A stretch of DNA of 64,000 bases from Triticum aestivum (lineage: Eukaryota > Streptophyta > Magnoliopsida > Poales > Poaceae): the NCBI RefSeq assembly GCF_018294505.1, contig NC_057802.1, positions 552,400,202-552,464,201 on the forward strand. Direction: 5' to 3'. Under the pieces are notes generated by a model. It had not been told where the DNA came from. It saw only the letters and a list, made by a program, of their open reading frames with translations, and ran no database searches. Shown here in pieces: positions 55,658 to 64,000 of the stretch (its first letter is position 1; every line of letters begins with the position of its first letter). The position numbers and the translations under genes are program-made.

Positions 55658-57331
55658 TTATTTCTTGTTACGATGATTTTCCACTTCACTCTGAAATTCT
55701 TTGAACTTTTCAAATGTTTCAGAATTATCTTTCATCAAGTAGATATACCCATATCTGCTCAAATCATCTGTGAAGGTGAGAAAATAACGATACCCGCCGC
55801 GAGCCTCAACATTCATTGGACCACATACATCAGTATATATGATTTTCAACAAATCTGTTGCTCGCTCCATTGTTCCGGAGAACGGCGTTTTAGTCATCTT
55901 GCCCATGAGGCATGGTTCGCAAGTACCAAGTGATTCATAATCAAGTGATTCCAAAAGTCCATCAGAATGGAGTTTCTTCATGCGCTTTACACCAATATGA
56001 CCTAAACGGCAGTGCCACAAATAAGTTGCACTATCATTATCAACTCTGCATCTTTTGGCTTCAATATTATGAATATGTGTATCACTACTATCGAGATTGA
56101 AAAAGAATAGACCACTCTTCAAGGGTGCATGACCATAAAAGATATTACTCATATAAATAGAACAACCATTATTCTCTGATTTAAATGAATAACCGTCTCG
56201 CATCAAACAAGATCCAGATATAATGTTCATGCTTAACGCTGACACCAAATAACAATTATTCAGGTCTAAAACTAATCCCGTAGGTAGATGTAGAGGTAGC
56301 GTGCCGACCGCGATCACATCGACTTTGGAACCATTTCCCACACGCATCGTCACCTCGTCCTTAGCCAATCTTCGCTTAATGTGTAGTCCCTGTTTCGAGT
56401 TGCAAATATTAGCAACAGAACCAGTATCAAATACCCAGGCACTACTTCGAGCATTAGTAAGGTACACATCAATAACATGTATATCACATATACCTTTGTT
56501 CACCTTGCCATCCTTCTTATCCGCCAAATACCTGGGGCAGTTCTGCTTCCAGTGACCAGTTCCTTTGCAGTAGAAGCACTCAGTCTCAGGCTTAGGTCCA
56601 GACTTGGGCTTCTTCACCTGAGCAGTAACTTGCTTGCAGTTCTTCTTAAAGTTCCCCTTCTTTCCTTTACCCTTTTTCTTAAAACTTGTGGTCTTGTTGA
56701 CCATCAACACTTGATGCTCCTTCTTGATTTCTACCTCCGCAGCCTTTAGCATTGTGAAGAGCTCGGGAATTGTCTTATCCATCCCTTGCATGTTATAGTT
56801 CATCACGAAGCTCTTGTAGCTTGGTGGCAATGATTGAAGAATTCTGTCAATGACACTATGATCCAGAAGATTAACTCCCAGTTGAATCAAATGATTGTTA
56901 TACCCAGAAATTTTGAGTATATGCTCACTGACAGAACTATTCTCCTCCATCTTGCAGCTGTAGAACTTATTGGAGACTTCATATCTCTCAATCCAGGCAT
57001 TTGCTTGAAATATTAACTTCAACTCCTGGAACATCTCATATGCTCCATGACGTTCAAAATGTCGTTGAATTCCCGGTTCTAGGCCGTAAAGCATGGCACA
57101 CTGAACTATCGAGTAGTCTTCAGCTTTGCTCTGCCGGACGTTCATAACATCTGGCGTTGCTCCTGCAGCGGGTTTGGCACCTAGCGGTGCTTCCAGGACA
57201 TAATTCTTCTGTGCAGCAATGACGATAATCCTCAAGTTACGGACCCAGTCCGTGTAATTGCTACCATCATCTTTCAACTTAGCTTTCTCAAGGAACGCAT
57301 TAAAATTCAACGGAACAACAACACGAGCCAT
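55658..57331 (-). CDS. C2 gag, protease and integrase N-terminal part
   Basis: 557 residues from the ATG at 57331 (MARVVVPLNFNAFLEKAKL). Gag runs to about residue 230 (ERYEVSNKFYSCKM, LPPSYKSF), then a Lys-rich stretch and an intact zinc knuckle CFYCKGTGHWKQNCP (about 250-265). Protease (VFDTGSVANIC, about 300-310), the pre-integrase HHCC region (LWHCRLGHIG, CEPCLMGKMTK) and the first integrase Asp (YTDVCGPMNV) follow. A one-base loss in an A run ends the frame at NHRNKK. Gag and protease are intact, and this copy shows what the CACTA-split C1 gag once was. Confidence 0.88.
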   Translation of the reverse strand: MARVVVPLNFNAFLEKAKLKDDGSNYTDWVRNLRIIVIAAQKNYVLEAPLGAKPAAGATPDVMNVRQSKAEDYSIVQCAMLYGLEPGIQRHFERHGAYEMFQELKLIFQANAWIERYEVSNKFYSCKMEENSSVSEHILKISGYNNHLIQLGVNLLDHSVIDRILQSLPPSYKSFVMNYNMQGMDKTIPELFTMLKAAEVEIKKEHQVLMVNKTTSFKKKGKGKKGNFKKNCKQVTAQVKKPKSGPKPETECFYCKGTGHWKQNCPRYLADKKDGKVNKGICDIHVIDVYLTNARSSAWVFDTGSVANICNSKQGLHIKRRLAKDEVTMRVGNGSKVDVIAVGTLPLHLPTGLVLDLNNCYLVSALSMNIISGSCLMRDGYSFKSENNGCSIYMSNIFYGHAPLKSGLFFFNLDSSDTHIHNIEAKRCRVDNDSATYLWHCRLGHIGVKRMKKLHSDGLLESLDYESLGTCEPCLMGKMTKTPFSGTMERATDLLKIIYTDVCGPMNVEARGGYRYFLTFTDDLSRYGYIYLMKDNSETFEKFKEFQSEVENHRNKK

Positions 57332-58539
57332 CTATCTACAACAACATAGACAAGCAAAATACTATCAGGTACTAAGTTCATGATAAAATAAAGTTCAATT
57401 AATCAAATTACTTAAGAACTCCCACTTAGATATACATCCCTCTAATCATCTAAGTGATCACGTGATCCATATCAACTAAACCATGTCCGATCATCACGTG
57501 AGATGGAGTAGTTTTCAATGGTGAACATCGCTATGTTGATCATATCTACTATATGATTCACGCTCGACCTTTCGGTCTCAGTGTTCCGAGGCCATATCTG
57601 CATATGCTAGGCTCGTCAAGTTTAACCCGAGTATTCTGCATGTGCAAAACTGGCTTGCACCCGTTGTATGTGAACGTAGAGCTTATCACACCCGATCATC
57701 ACGTGGTGTCTCGGCACGACAAACTTTCGCAACGGTGCATACTCAGGGAGAACACTTTTACCTTGAAATTTAGTGAGAGATCATCTTATAATGTTACCGT
57801 CGATCTAAGCAAAATAAGATGCATAAAGGATAAACATCACATGCAATCAATATAAGTGATATGATATGGCCATCATCATCTTGTGCCTTTGATCTCCATC
57901 TCCAAAGCACCGTCATGATCACCATCGTCACCGGCGCGACACCTTGATCTTCATCGTAGTATCGTTGTCGTGTCGCCAACTAATTCTTCGACGACCATCG
58001 CTACCGCTTAGTGATAAAGTAAAGCAATTACATGGTGATTGCATTTCATACAATAAGGCGACAACCATATGGCTCCTGCCAGTTGCCGATAACTCTGTTA
58101 CAAAACATGATCATCTCATACAATAAAATTTAGCATCATGTCTTACCATATCACATCACAACATGCCCTGCCAGTTGCCGTCCTCTACTTTATTGTTGCA
58201 AGTTTTACGTGGCTGCTACGGGCTGAGCAAGAACCGTTCTTACCTACGCATCAAAACCACAACGATATTTCGTCAAGTATGTGATGTTTTAACCTTCACA
58301 AGGATCGGTCGTAGCCACACTCGATTCAACTAAAGTTGGAGAAACTGACACCCGCCAGCCACCTGTGTGCGAAGCACGTCGGTAGAACCAGTCTCGCGTA
58401 AGCGTACGCGTAATGTCGGTCCGGGCCGCTACATCCAACATACCGCCGAATCAAAGTATGACATGCTGGTAAGTAGTATGACTAGTATCGCCCACAACTC
58501 ACTTGTGTTATACTCGTGCATATAACATCTACGCATAAA
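57332..58539 (-). other. C2 leader between primer-binding site and gag
   Basis: Noncoding, about 1.2 kb, closely similar to 42125-43339 in C1. Several AATTTCAAGG and GGTGTGAT blocks are shared. No gene is supported. Confidence 0.75.
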
Positions 58540-58555
58540 CCTGGCTCGGATGCCA
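58540..58555 (-). promoter_or_regulatory. C2 primer-binding site (initiator tRNA-Met type)
   Basis: Minus-strand TGGCATCCGAGCCAGG, one base from the LTR, identical to the C1 site at 43340-43355. Confidence 0.8.
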
Positions 58556-58556
58556 C

Positions 58557-60299
58557 TGTTGGGGAACATAGTAATTTCAAAAAAATCCTACGCACACGCA
58601 AGATCATGGTGATGCATAGCAACGAGAGGGGAGAGTGTTGTCCACGTACCCTCGTAGACCGTAAGCGGAAGCGTTATGACAACGCGGTTGATGTAGTCGT
58701 ACGTCTTCACGATCGACCGATCCTAGTACCGAACGTACGACACCTCCGCGATCTGCACACGTTCAGCTCGGTGACGTCCCGCGAACTCACGATCCAGTAG
58801 AGCTTCGAGGGAGAGTTTCGTCTGCACGACGGCGTGATGACGGTGATGATGAAACTACCGACGCAGGCCTTCGCCTAAGCACCGCTACGATATGACCGAG
58901 GTGGAATATGGTGGAGGGGGCACCGCACACGGCTTGGAATAATCAACTTGTGTGTCCTCCGGTGCCCCCCCCCCCCCGCCCCCGTATATAAAGGAGCAAG
59001 GGGGGAGGCCGGCCAGCCTTGGTGCACCCCAAGGAGAGGAGGAATCCTCCTCCTAGTAGGAGTAGGATTCATCCTTTCCTAGTCCTACTAGGAAGGGGGA
59101 AGGGGAAAGGAAAGAGAGGGAGAGGGAGAGGGAAAGAGGGGCCGTGCCCCCCTCCCCTAGTCCAATTCGAACTCCCCATGGGAGGGGGCGCGCCACCTCC
59201 TGGGCTGCTGCCCTCTCTCTCCCCTAAGGCCCACTAAGGCCCAATACTTCCCGGGGGGGTTTCGCTAACCCCTCTGGCACTCCGGTTTTCTCCGAAACCA
59301 CCCGGAACACTTCCGGTGTCCGAATATAGCCGTCCAATATATCAATCTTTATGTCTCGACCATTTCGAGACTCCTCGTCATGTCCGTGATCACATCTGGG
59401 ACTCCGAACTATCTTCGGTACATCAAAACACATAAACTCATAATACCGATCGTCACCGAACGTTAAGCGTGCGGACCCTATGGGTTCGAGAACTATGTAG
59501 ACATGACCGAGACTCATCTCCGGTCAATAACCAATAGTGGAACTTGGATGCTCATATTGGTTCCTACATATTCTACGAAGATCTTTATCGGTCAAACCGC
59601 ATAACAATATACGTTGTTCCCTTTGTCATCGGTATGTTACTTGCCCGAGATTCGATCGTCGGTATCTCAATACCTAGTTCAATCTCGTTACCGGCAAGTC
59701 TCTTTACTCGTTCCGTCATACCTCATCCCGCAACTAACTCATTAGTTGCATTGCTTGCAAGGCTTATAGTGATGTGCATTGCCGAGAGGGCCCAGAGATA
59801 CCTCTCCGATAATCGGAGTGACAAATCCTAATCTTGATCTACGCCAACTCAACAAGTACCATCGGAGACACCTGTAGAGCACGTTTATAATCACTCAGTT
59901 ACGTTGTACGCTTGGTAGCACACAAAGTGTTCCTCCGGTATTCGGGAGTTGCATAATCTCATAGTCGTAGGAACATGTATAAGTAAGAAAGCAATAGCAA
60001 TATACTAAACGATCAAATGCTAAGCTAACGGAATGGGTCAAGTCAATCACATCATTCTCTAATGATGTGATCCCGTTAATCAAATGACAACTCATGTCTA
60101 TGGTTAGGAAACTTAGCCATCTTTAATTCAACGAGCTAGTCAAGTAGAGGCATACTAGTGACACTCTGTTTGTCTATGTATTCACACATGTACTAAGTTT
60201 CCGGTTAATACAATTCTAGCATAAATAATAAACATTTATCATGATATAAGGAAATATAAATAACAACTTTATTATTGCCTCTAAGGCATATTTCCTTCA
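58557..60299 (-). repeat. C2 5' LTR
   Basis: 1743 bp, TGTTGGGGAACA to GGCATATTTCCTTCA, followed by the target duplication ATACC at 60300-60304. It is closer to the LTR at 45079-46765 than to C1, for example sharing the AGGAATCCTCCTCCTAGTAGGAG block and the CGCCCCCGTATATAAAGG context. Confidence 0.92.
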
Positions 60300-61140
60300 A
60301 TACCATCAACAGACTTCATCTACATAAACTCCTCAAGAAGACATACTATGAAGTGCTCACTAGTAAGAGACCAAATGTAAACACAGAGCCACGAAATTTG
60401 CTCCAAAAGCACATGAAGGCTTCTTTCTCGGTTATGCATCAAACACTCACTCTTACAAAGTTTTCAACAACTTCACATGAAAAAGGTCGAAGAAACTGTA
60501 GATGTGGAGTTTGAGGAATGTAACAGCTCTCGGGAAGAGCACCTGTTAAGTGATGCAGAATTACAAATCCTAGTAGAAACTCTCAGATAAGAACAGAAAA
60601 TCAGTCTCTAAACAAAGGGGATCTTCAAGACCAGACAGTGAAGCCTCAACGCTAGAGAGCTGAGAAGATGAAGATGCAACACAAACAGAATCTCATCAAC
60701 CTCCTCAACAACCTACATAAGTCAAACATCCTCGACTTCAAGCCCACAATCAAAAACATCATGTTGTGGACAAGATCTTAAGTGACAGAAACAAAGGGGT
60801 ACAAACTTGCTCAAGTGTCTGTAATTTATGTCAACATTCATCGTTTGTCTCCTCTTTTGGACCCAGGAAACAGAAGAAGCTCTTAAAGACCCAGACTGGA
60901 TAAACGCAATGCAAGAGGAACTGGACAACTTCAAGCGAAATAAAGATTGGACACTTGTCAAGAAACCGGATCCAAAGAAGTATAGCGCCATCGGGACTCG
61001 TTGGGTCTTTCGAAACAAACATGATGAAGACGGACAGGCGGTGCGCAACAAGGCTTGAATAGTGGCTTAAGGTTACACTCAGATTGAAGAATAGACTCTG
61101 GTTTTTTGAAACGGAAGAATAGACTATGGTGAAACATAGG
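60300..61140 (+). pseudogene. C0 copia integrase and RT remnant (right part)
   Basis: Continues the integrase from 11008 in frame (INRLHLHKLLKKTYYEVLTSKRPNV). Frameshifts and stops follow. The RT N-terminal region is readable near 60870-61057: EEALKDPDWINAMQEELDNFKRNKDWTLV, then GTRWVFRNKHDEDG. At 61076-61125 a roughly 29-bp unit (GAAGAATAGACT...) is tandemly duplicated. The element fades out after about 61140; its palm, RNase H and 3' LTR are not seen. Confidence 0.75.
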
Positions 61141-61444
61141 CAGCGATCTACCAATTCCTCATCAAACAATAAATATTGCTTATATTGGTGGTCCAGATCC
61201 CACGAAAAGTACCCATTTTACCACAACAATGCCACTAAAATTTTACTTACGACATCTATAAAGCAATAAACTTTACTACCGTTTTAGTTTACTCCTTACG
61301 ACCAGCGACAACTCAAAGCTTTGCCTCGATAAAAACCAAAGACATCAAGCTCTGCATTTTTTAGGGTTTTGCCAAAATCCTAAAAGCAAGCACCTCTTAT
61401 ATACCATTAATTGATATCTTTACTATCAACGTCGCGGTCATGTA
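61141..61444. other. Intergenic stretch
   Basis: No supported gene or recognised repeat. It separates the C0 remnant from the Stowaway MITE. Confidence 0.5.
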
Positions 61445-61547
61445 CTCCCTCCATCCCGAATTACTTGTCGCAGGTATGGATGTATCTAGATGTATTTTAG
61501 TTCTAGATACATCCATTTCTGCGACGAGTAATTTGAGATGGAGGGAG
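61445..61547. mobile_element. Stowaway MITE (Tc1/Mariner-type)
   Basis: Starts CTCCCTCCATCCCGAATTAC and ends with the complement TTTGAGATGGAGGGAG, with TA on both outer sides (61443-61444 and 61548-61549). The whole 103 bp is a near-perfect inverted repeat centred near 61496. Such palindromic short elements are common near grass genes. Confidence 0.9.
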
Positions 61548-61549
61548 TA

Positions 61550-62574
61550 TGATGTAGGGGCTAGTACAGAGTAGGCGGCAAGGTGTTCGGTGGACGCTGC
61601 TATGGCTGTGATGTAAGCTGGGTTTTGTAAACCTTGGTGGAGGGGTTCACCAACCATTCTCCCCTATCAATATAGGATATGTACGCTCGTCCATATTCTA
61701 GAACAAAGAAACCCAGCTCCTGAGCATTTTATAAGCACCCATTGTTTCTGTTTATTAAAGGCCAGTTACAGCCGAGGAATCTATCTTGAACCATTTACCT
61801 TACAAACTTGCTAAACCAAATATTTCAATTTTGAGTTCAAATTAACAGCAACCGACTAACCACCAGTTGCAAGTTGGTGATTTGAAGGGAAAATACAAGC
61901 GTTTCAGCCAGGGTTACTTGCTGCTTCATGATGTGCAAGTAGTTTCAGGACACCTGCTTTTTTTCACGCCAGCGCGTCAGCACACCCGTCTCTGGCAGAA
62001 ATCAGATCAAAGTGCTCCATGATGGCTGCTCACCCCAATTCAACCACCAAGAAACTAGAGAGCATAAAGAATGAGTTATGCTCCCTAACATAAAGAATGT
62101 ACTAATGCCTATGCTCTACCAAAAATGTGTTCTTTTGAATCCCAATCTTATGAGTAAGTACCTGTGGCTACTGGCAATCTGATAATTACGTCTTGGATCA
62201 CTCACCTTATATGATGACACAAGCTCAGGTTTGAAAATTCGATGACACATGGTTAGAAAATCATGAAGGCAAAATGCAGTACTGTGCTCAAAAGGCAGGA
62301 TGTCTGTATTCCATGGATAACAATCAAGCTCTAATAAACTATCAGTTCCATTAACACAATTGCCCTGTTACAGGACCAAAAACAAAGAAACATGTTTCAG
62401 CCAATTCAACGTTACAGGGCTTGTGATCACGGTACGCCACTTTTCCAAAGTTCCACTAGAACCTCAATCATCAAGCCTAAAACCGGCTCAGGTTCAGCGG
62501 ATCAGCTACCAGGTGCATTCTGTGAATCCAGCGACTACTATTTAGTAGAGTACTATTTACAGACCAAAAAAGTG
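61550..62574. other. Intergenic stretch downstream of the host-type gene
   Basis: No supported gene. The part nearest 62575 is the likely 3' UTR and terminator region of the minus-strand gene; I cannot place a poly(A) signal with confidence. Confidence 0.5.
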
Positions 62575-64000
62575 TCAAAGATCAGCGTATTTCAGTCTCA
62601 TCGCAGCCACTTCATCCTTCATCGCCTGACAGTATTTTTCTGCAGCTTCTACTTCCTTCTCCAGGCTGGCTAGATCGATTCCTTCGCTCGACTCATCACG
62701 CACAGATGCACTACGAGCCTGCTTTTTTCCCTCCAAGTGCCTCTGCATTGTTAGTACATTGTGTTTCAGATTACTCAGATGGCTTGAGAGTGACTTAACA
62801 TCTTTTGGTTCTTGCTCTTTGGACCGGGCATCCTCGAGCCTTGCCCTGGAATCCTCAAGCCTTCTAAGCCGGGCCTGTGGCTCCCTCAGACGGGCAATGA
62901 GATGCTTGACATTGAACCCATTTTGTTCCAGTTGCCGAGCTTTTCTCATCAAATATGCAACCTCCAAAGCTTCTGTATCACAGGATGTCTTGAGCACTTC
63001 CCTAGCCAAGCCAACCAACATGAACCACAGTCCACTACAGGCCAGATCTCGTATAGTGTCACTGGTGTTCACCAACCCTCTGTAATGTGGTCTCTGGGGA
63101 ATGAACTCAAAGAACCGAGGGTACTCCCTCATGGCTGCTTCAGCATAAGGGTCAATATTGCTCTTCTTCGGCGTCTCTTTCTTTCCTTCACCTCCTTCAT
63201 CTTCATCTTCATCAGAGCTTTCCTCCCGTTGTGAGAAAAGCCCACAGCGCACAAACTCTTGTAGCACCAGGACAAGTTGCCTGTCCTCGTCTTCCTGATC
63301 ATCCTCGAGGTCTATCACTTCACATGTTGGTTCAAGAACAATGCATTCATCGTCACTCTCAGGCTGTGGCAGCTCATCACATCTATTAATGTAACAATTA
63401 GGATCTCTTTGGAGACCATGGTACTTCTGGCCGTCAAATTGCAAGGAATTCTTCTCAGGATAACTGGCAAGGGAAGGTCCGTCGTCATATTGCTGGAGAC
63501 CTTCATGGCACTCGCTGGTAAGTACCTTACTTTTCTTGTGCATATCACCATTTTCAGAGAGTTCATCTCGTCTTTTTCTGTTCCCATTCTTTCTTTTCAC
63601 CGCGGTTGCACTGGAGTCCATATCACATGGACTACTACGGTCTAGGACAATCAGCTCCTCCTGAGCTAGCTGCTTCCCTTCTCTGATGCACTTTCTGTTA
63701 TCTTGCTTGGTACTTGCTCCAGATTTATCAGCTGCTGTATCTGCATTCAGTGGAGATGAGCCAGCACCGTTTTCGTCGACTGGCCTAACACACCGGTCAG
63801 CTTCCTGGTGCGTCACGAACTCGCCATTCAACCACGCAACATATTCCTTGCTAGCAACGCCGCGTCTACAGATACCAGGTACCCACACCTTGATCCCCTT
63901 GGAATCAAACCCATGTACAAGAGGAAAAGGCACATCCTGATCATAACCGAGCTGCCTCGCGACAATGTGGGGATTGTACATTGCCGAACTATCCATATCA
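62575..64000 (-). CDS. Plant-mobile-domain-like protein, C-terminal part
   Basis: Reads on the minus strand from the window edge to a stop at 62575-62577; 473 residues from the first ATG at 63996, but the frame is open to 64000, so the N-terminus is probably off-window. The first residues, MYNPHIVARQLGYDQDVP, resemble the end of the plant mobile domain found in MAIN/MAIL-like proteins and in transposon-derived genes. WVPGICRRGVASKEYVAWLNGEF follows. The middle is Ser/Asp/Glu-rich with a basic patch (KRKNGNRKRR), a possible nuclear signal, and an acidic cluster. From about residue 350 on the sequence is heptad-like (LRRLEDSRARLEDARS, LEKEVEAAEKYC), suggesting a coiled coil. No break is seen. 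Alternative: another nuclear protein with an unrelated N-terminus. Confidence 0.6.
   Translation of the reverse strand, partial: DMDSSAMYNPHIVARQLGYDQDVPFPLVHGFDSKGIKVWVPGICRRGVASKEYVAWLNGEFVTHQEADRCVRPVDENGAGSSPLNADTAADKSGASTKQDNRKCIREGKQLAQEELIVLDRSSPCDMDSSATAVKRKNGNRKRRDELSENGDMHKKSKVLTSECHEGLQQYDDGPSLASYPEKNSLQFDGQKYHGLQRDPNCYINRCDELPQPESDDECIVLEPTCEVIDLEDDQEDEDRQLVLVLQEFVRCGLFSQREESSDEDEDEGGEGKKETPKKSNIDPYAEAAMREYPRFFEFIPQRPHYRGLVNTSDTIRDLACSGLWFMLVGLAREVLKTSCDTEALEVAYLMRKARQLEQNGFNVKHLIARLREPQARLRRLEDSRARLEDARSKEQEPKDVKSLSSHLSNLKHNVLTMQRHLEGKKQARSASVRDESSEGIDLASLEKEVEAAEKYCQAMKDEVAAMRLKYADL

Larger units (their letters stand above)
11009..60299 (-). mobile_element. C2: Angela-type Ty1/copia element, split by C1 and G2
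   Basis: Both outer edges are flanked by the same 5-bp sequence, ATACC (11004-11008 and 60300-60304). The left LTR is in two pieces (11009-11065 and about 45084-46765) because C1 inserted in it; the right LTR is 58557-60299. The internal domain on the minus strand runs gag (57331 downwards), protease, integrase, RT and RNase H (to 46799), the Ty1/copia order, and is interrupted by G2 at 47391-53932. Removing the insertions leaves about 8.7 kb, a normal Angela length. The target was the integrase of C0. Confidence 0.92.

Overview
The window is a slice of a large, repeat-packed plant genome, most likely a wheat-group grass (Triticeae). The support is Angela/WIS/BARE-type Ty1/copia LTRs, Athila- and Tat-lineage Ty3/gypsy elements, a CACTA transposon with GGTGCGCCA subterminal repeats, and a Stowaway MITE. 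Only one host-type gene is visible: the 3' part of a plant-mobile-domain-like gene on the minus strand at the right edge (62575-64000). No rRNA, tRNA, CRISPR or bacterial-type operon is present.

The rest is a transposon nest whose order can be read from exact target-site duplications (TSDs). The oldest layer is a plus-strand copia element (C0), left as an LTR piece joined to integrase (10106-11008) and continuing at 60300 to about 61140. An Angela-type LTR (A, 8480-10105) sits in the C0 LTR, and an Athila-type gypsy (G1, 1-8479, 5' end outside the window) sits in that Angela LTR. An Angela-type copia (C2, minus, 11009-60299, TSD ATACC) split the C0 integrase. C2 carries two insertions: a second Angela-type element (C1, minus, 11066-45078, TSD GGTGA) in its 3' LTR, and a short gypsy without pol (G2, minus, 47391-53932, TSD GGTAC) in its RT/RNase H. 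C1 carries a 25.3 kb CACTA transposon (16573-41888, TSD GCA) in gag, and the CACTA carries a 13.0 kb Tat-lineage gypsy (T1, 23014-36019, TSD AACTC). Subtracting insertions leaves about 8.7 kb for C2 and for C1, and about 12.3 kb for the CACTA.

The elements are decayed. C1 has C-to-T nonsense codons, two of them CGA to TGA. G1, C2, the CACTA transposase and T1 carry nonsense codons and one-base frameshifts. T1 has lost integrase to an unrelated GC-rich insert, but keeps a multi-exon antisense gene with its own TATA box. The CACTA retains remnants of two gene cassettes on the minus strand: a TNP2-type transposase, then a TNP-A-like/ULP-like gene followed by a short reading frame combining an RNase H1 N-terminal (viroplasmin-like) domain with membrane segments. 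Upstream of the TNP-A-like cassette lies a 5-unit tandem repeat in which four units carry a telo-box. That array, the antisense gene and the viroplasmin-membrane reading frame are the least ordinary things here. I saw no convincing new defence or metabolic system.
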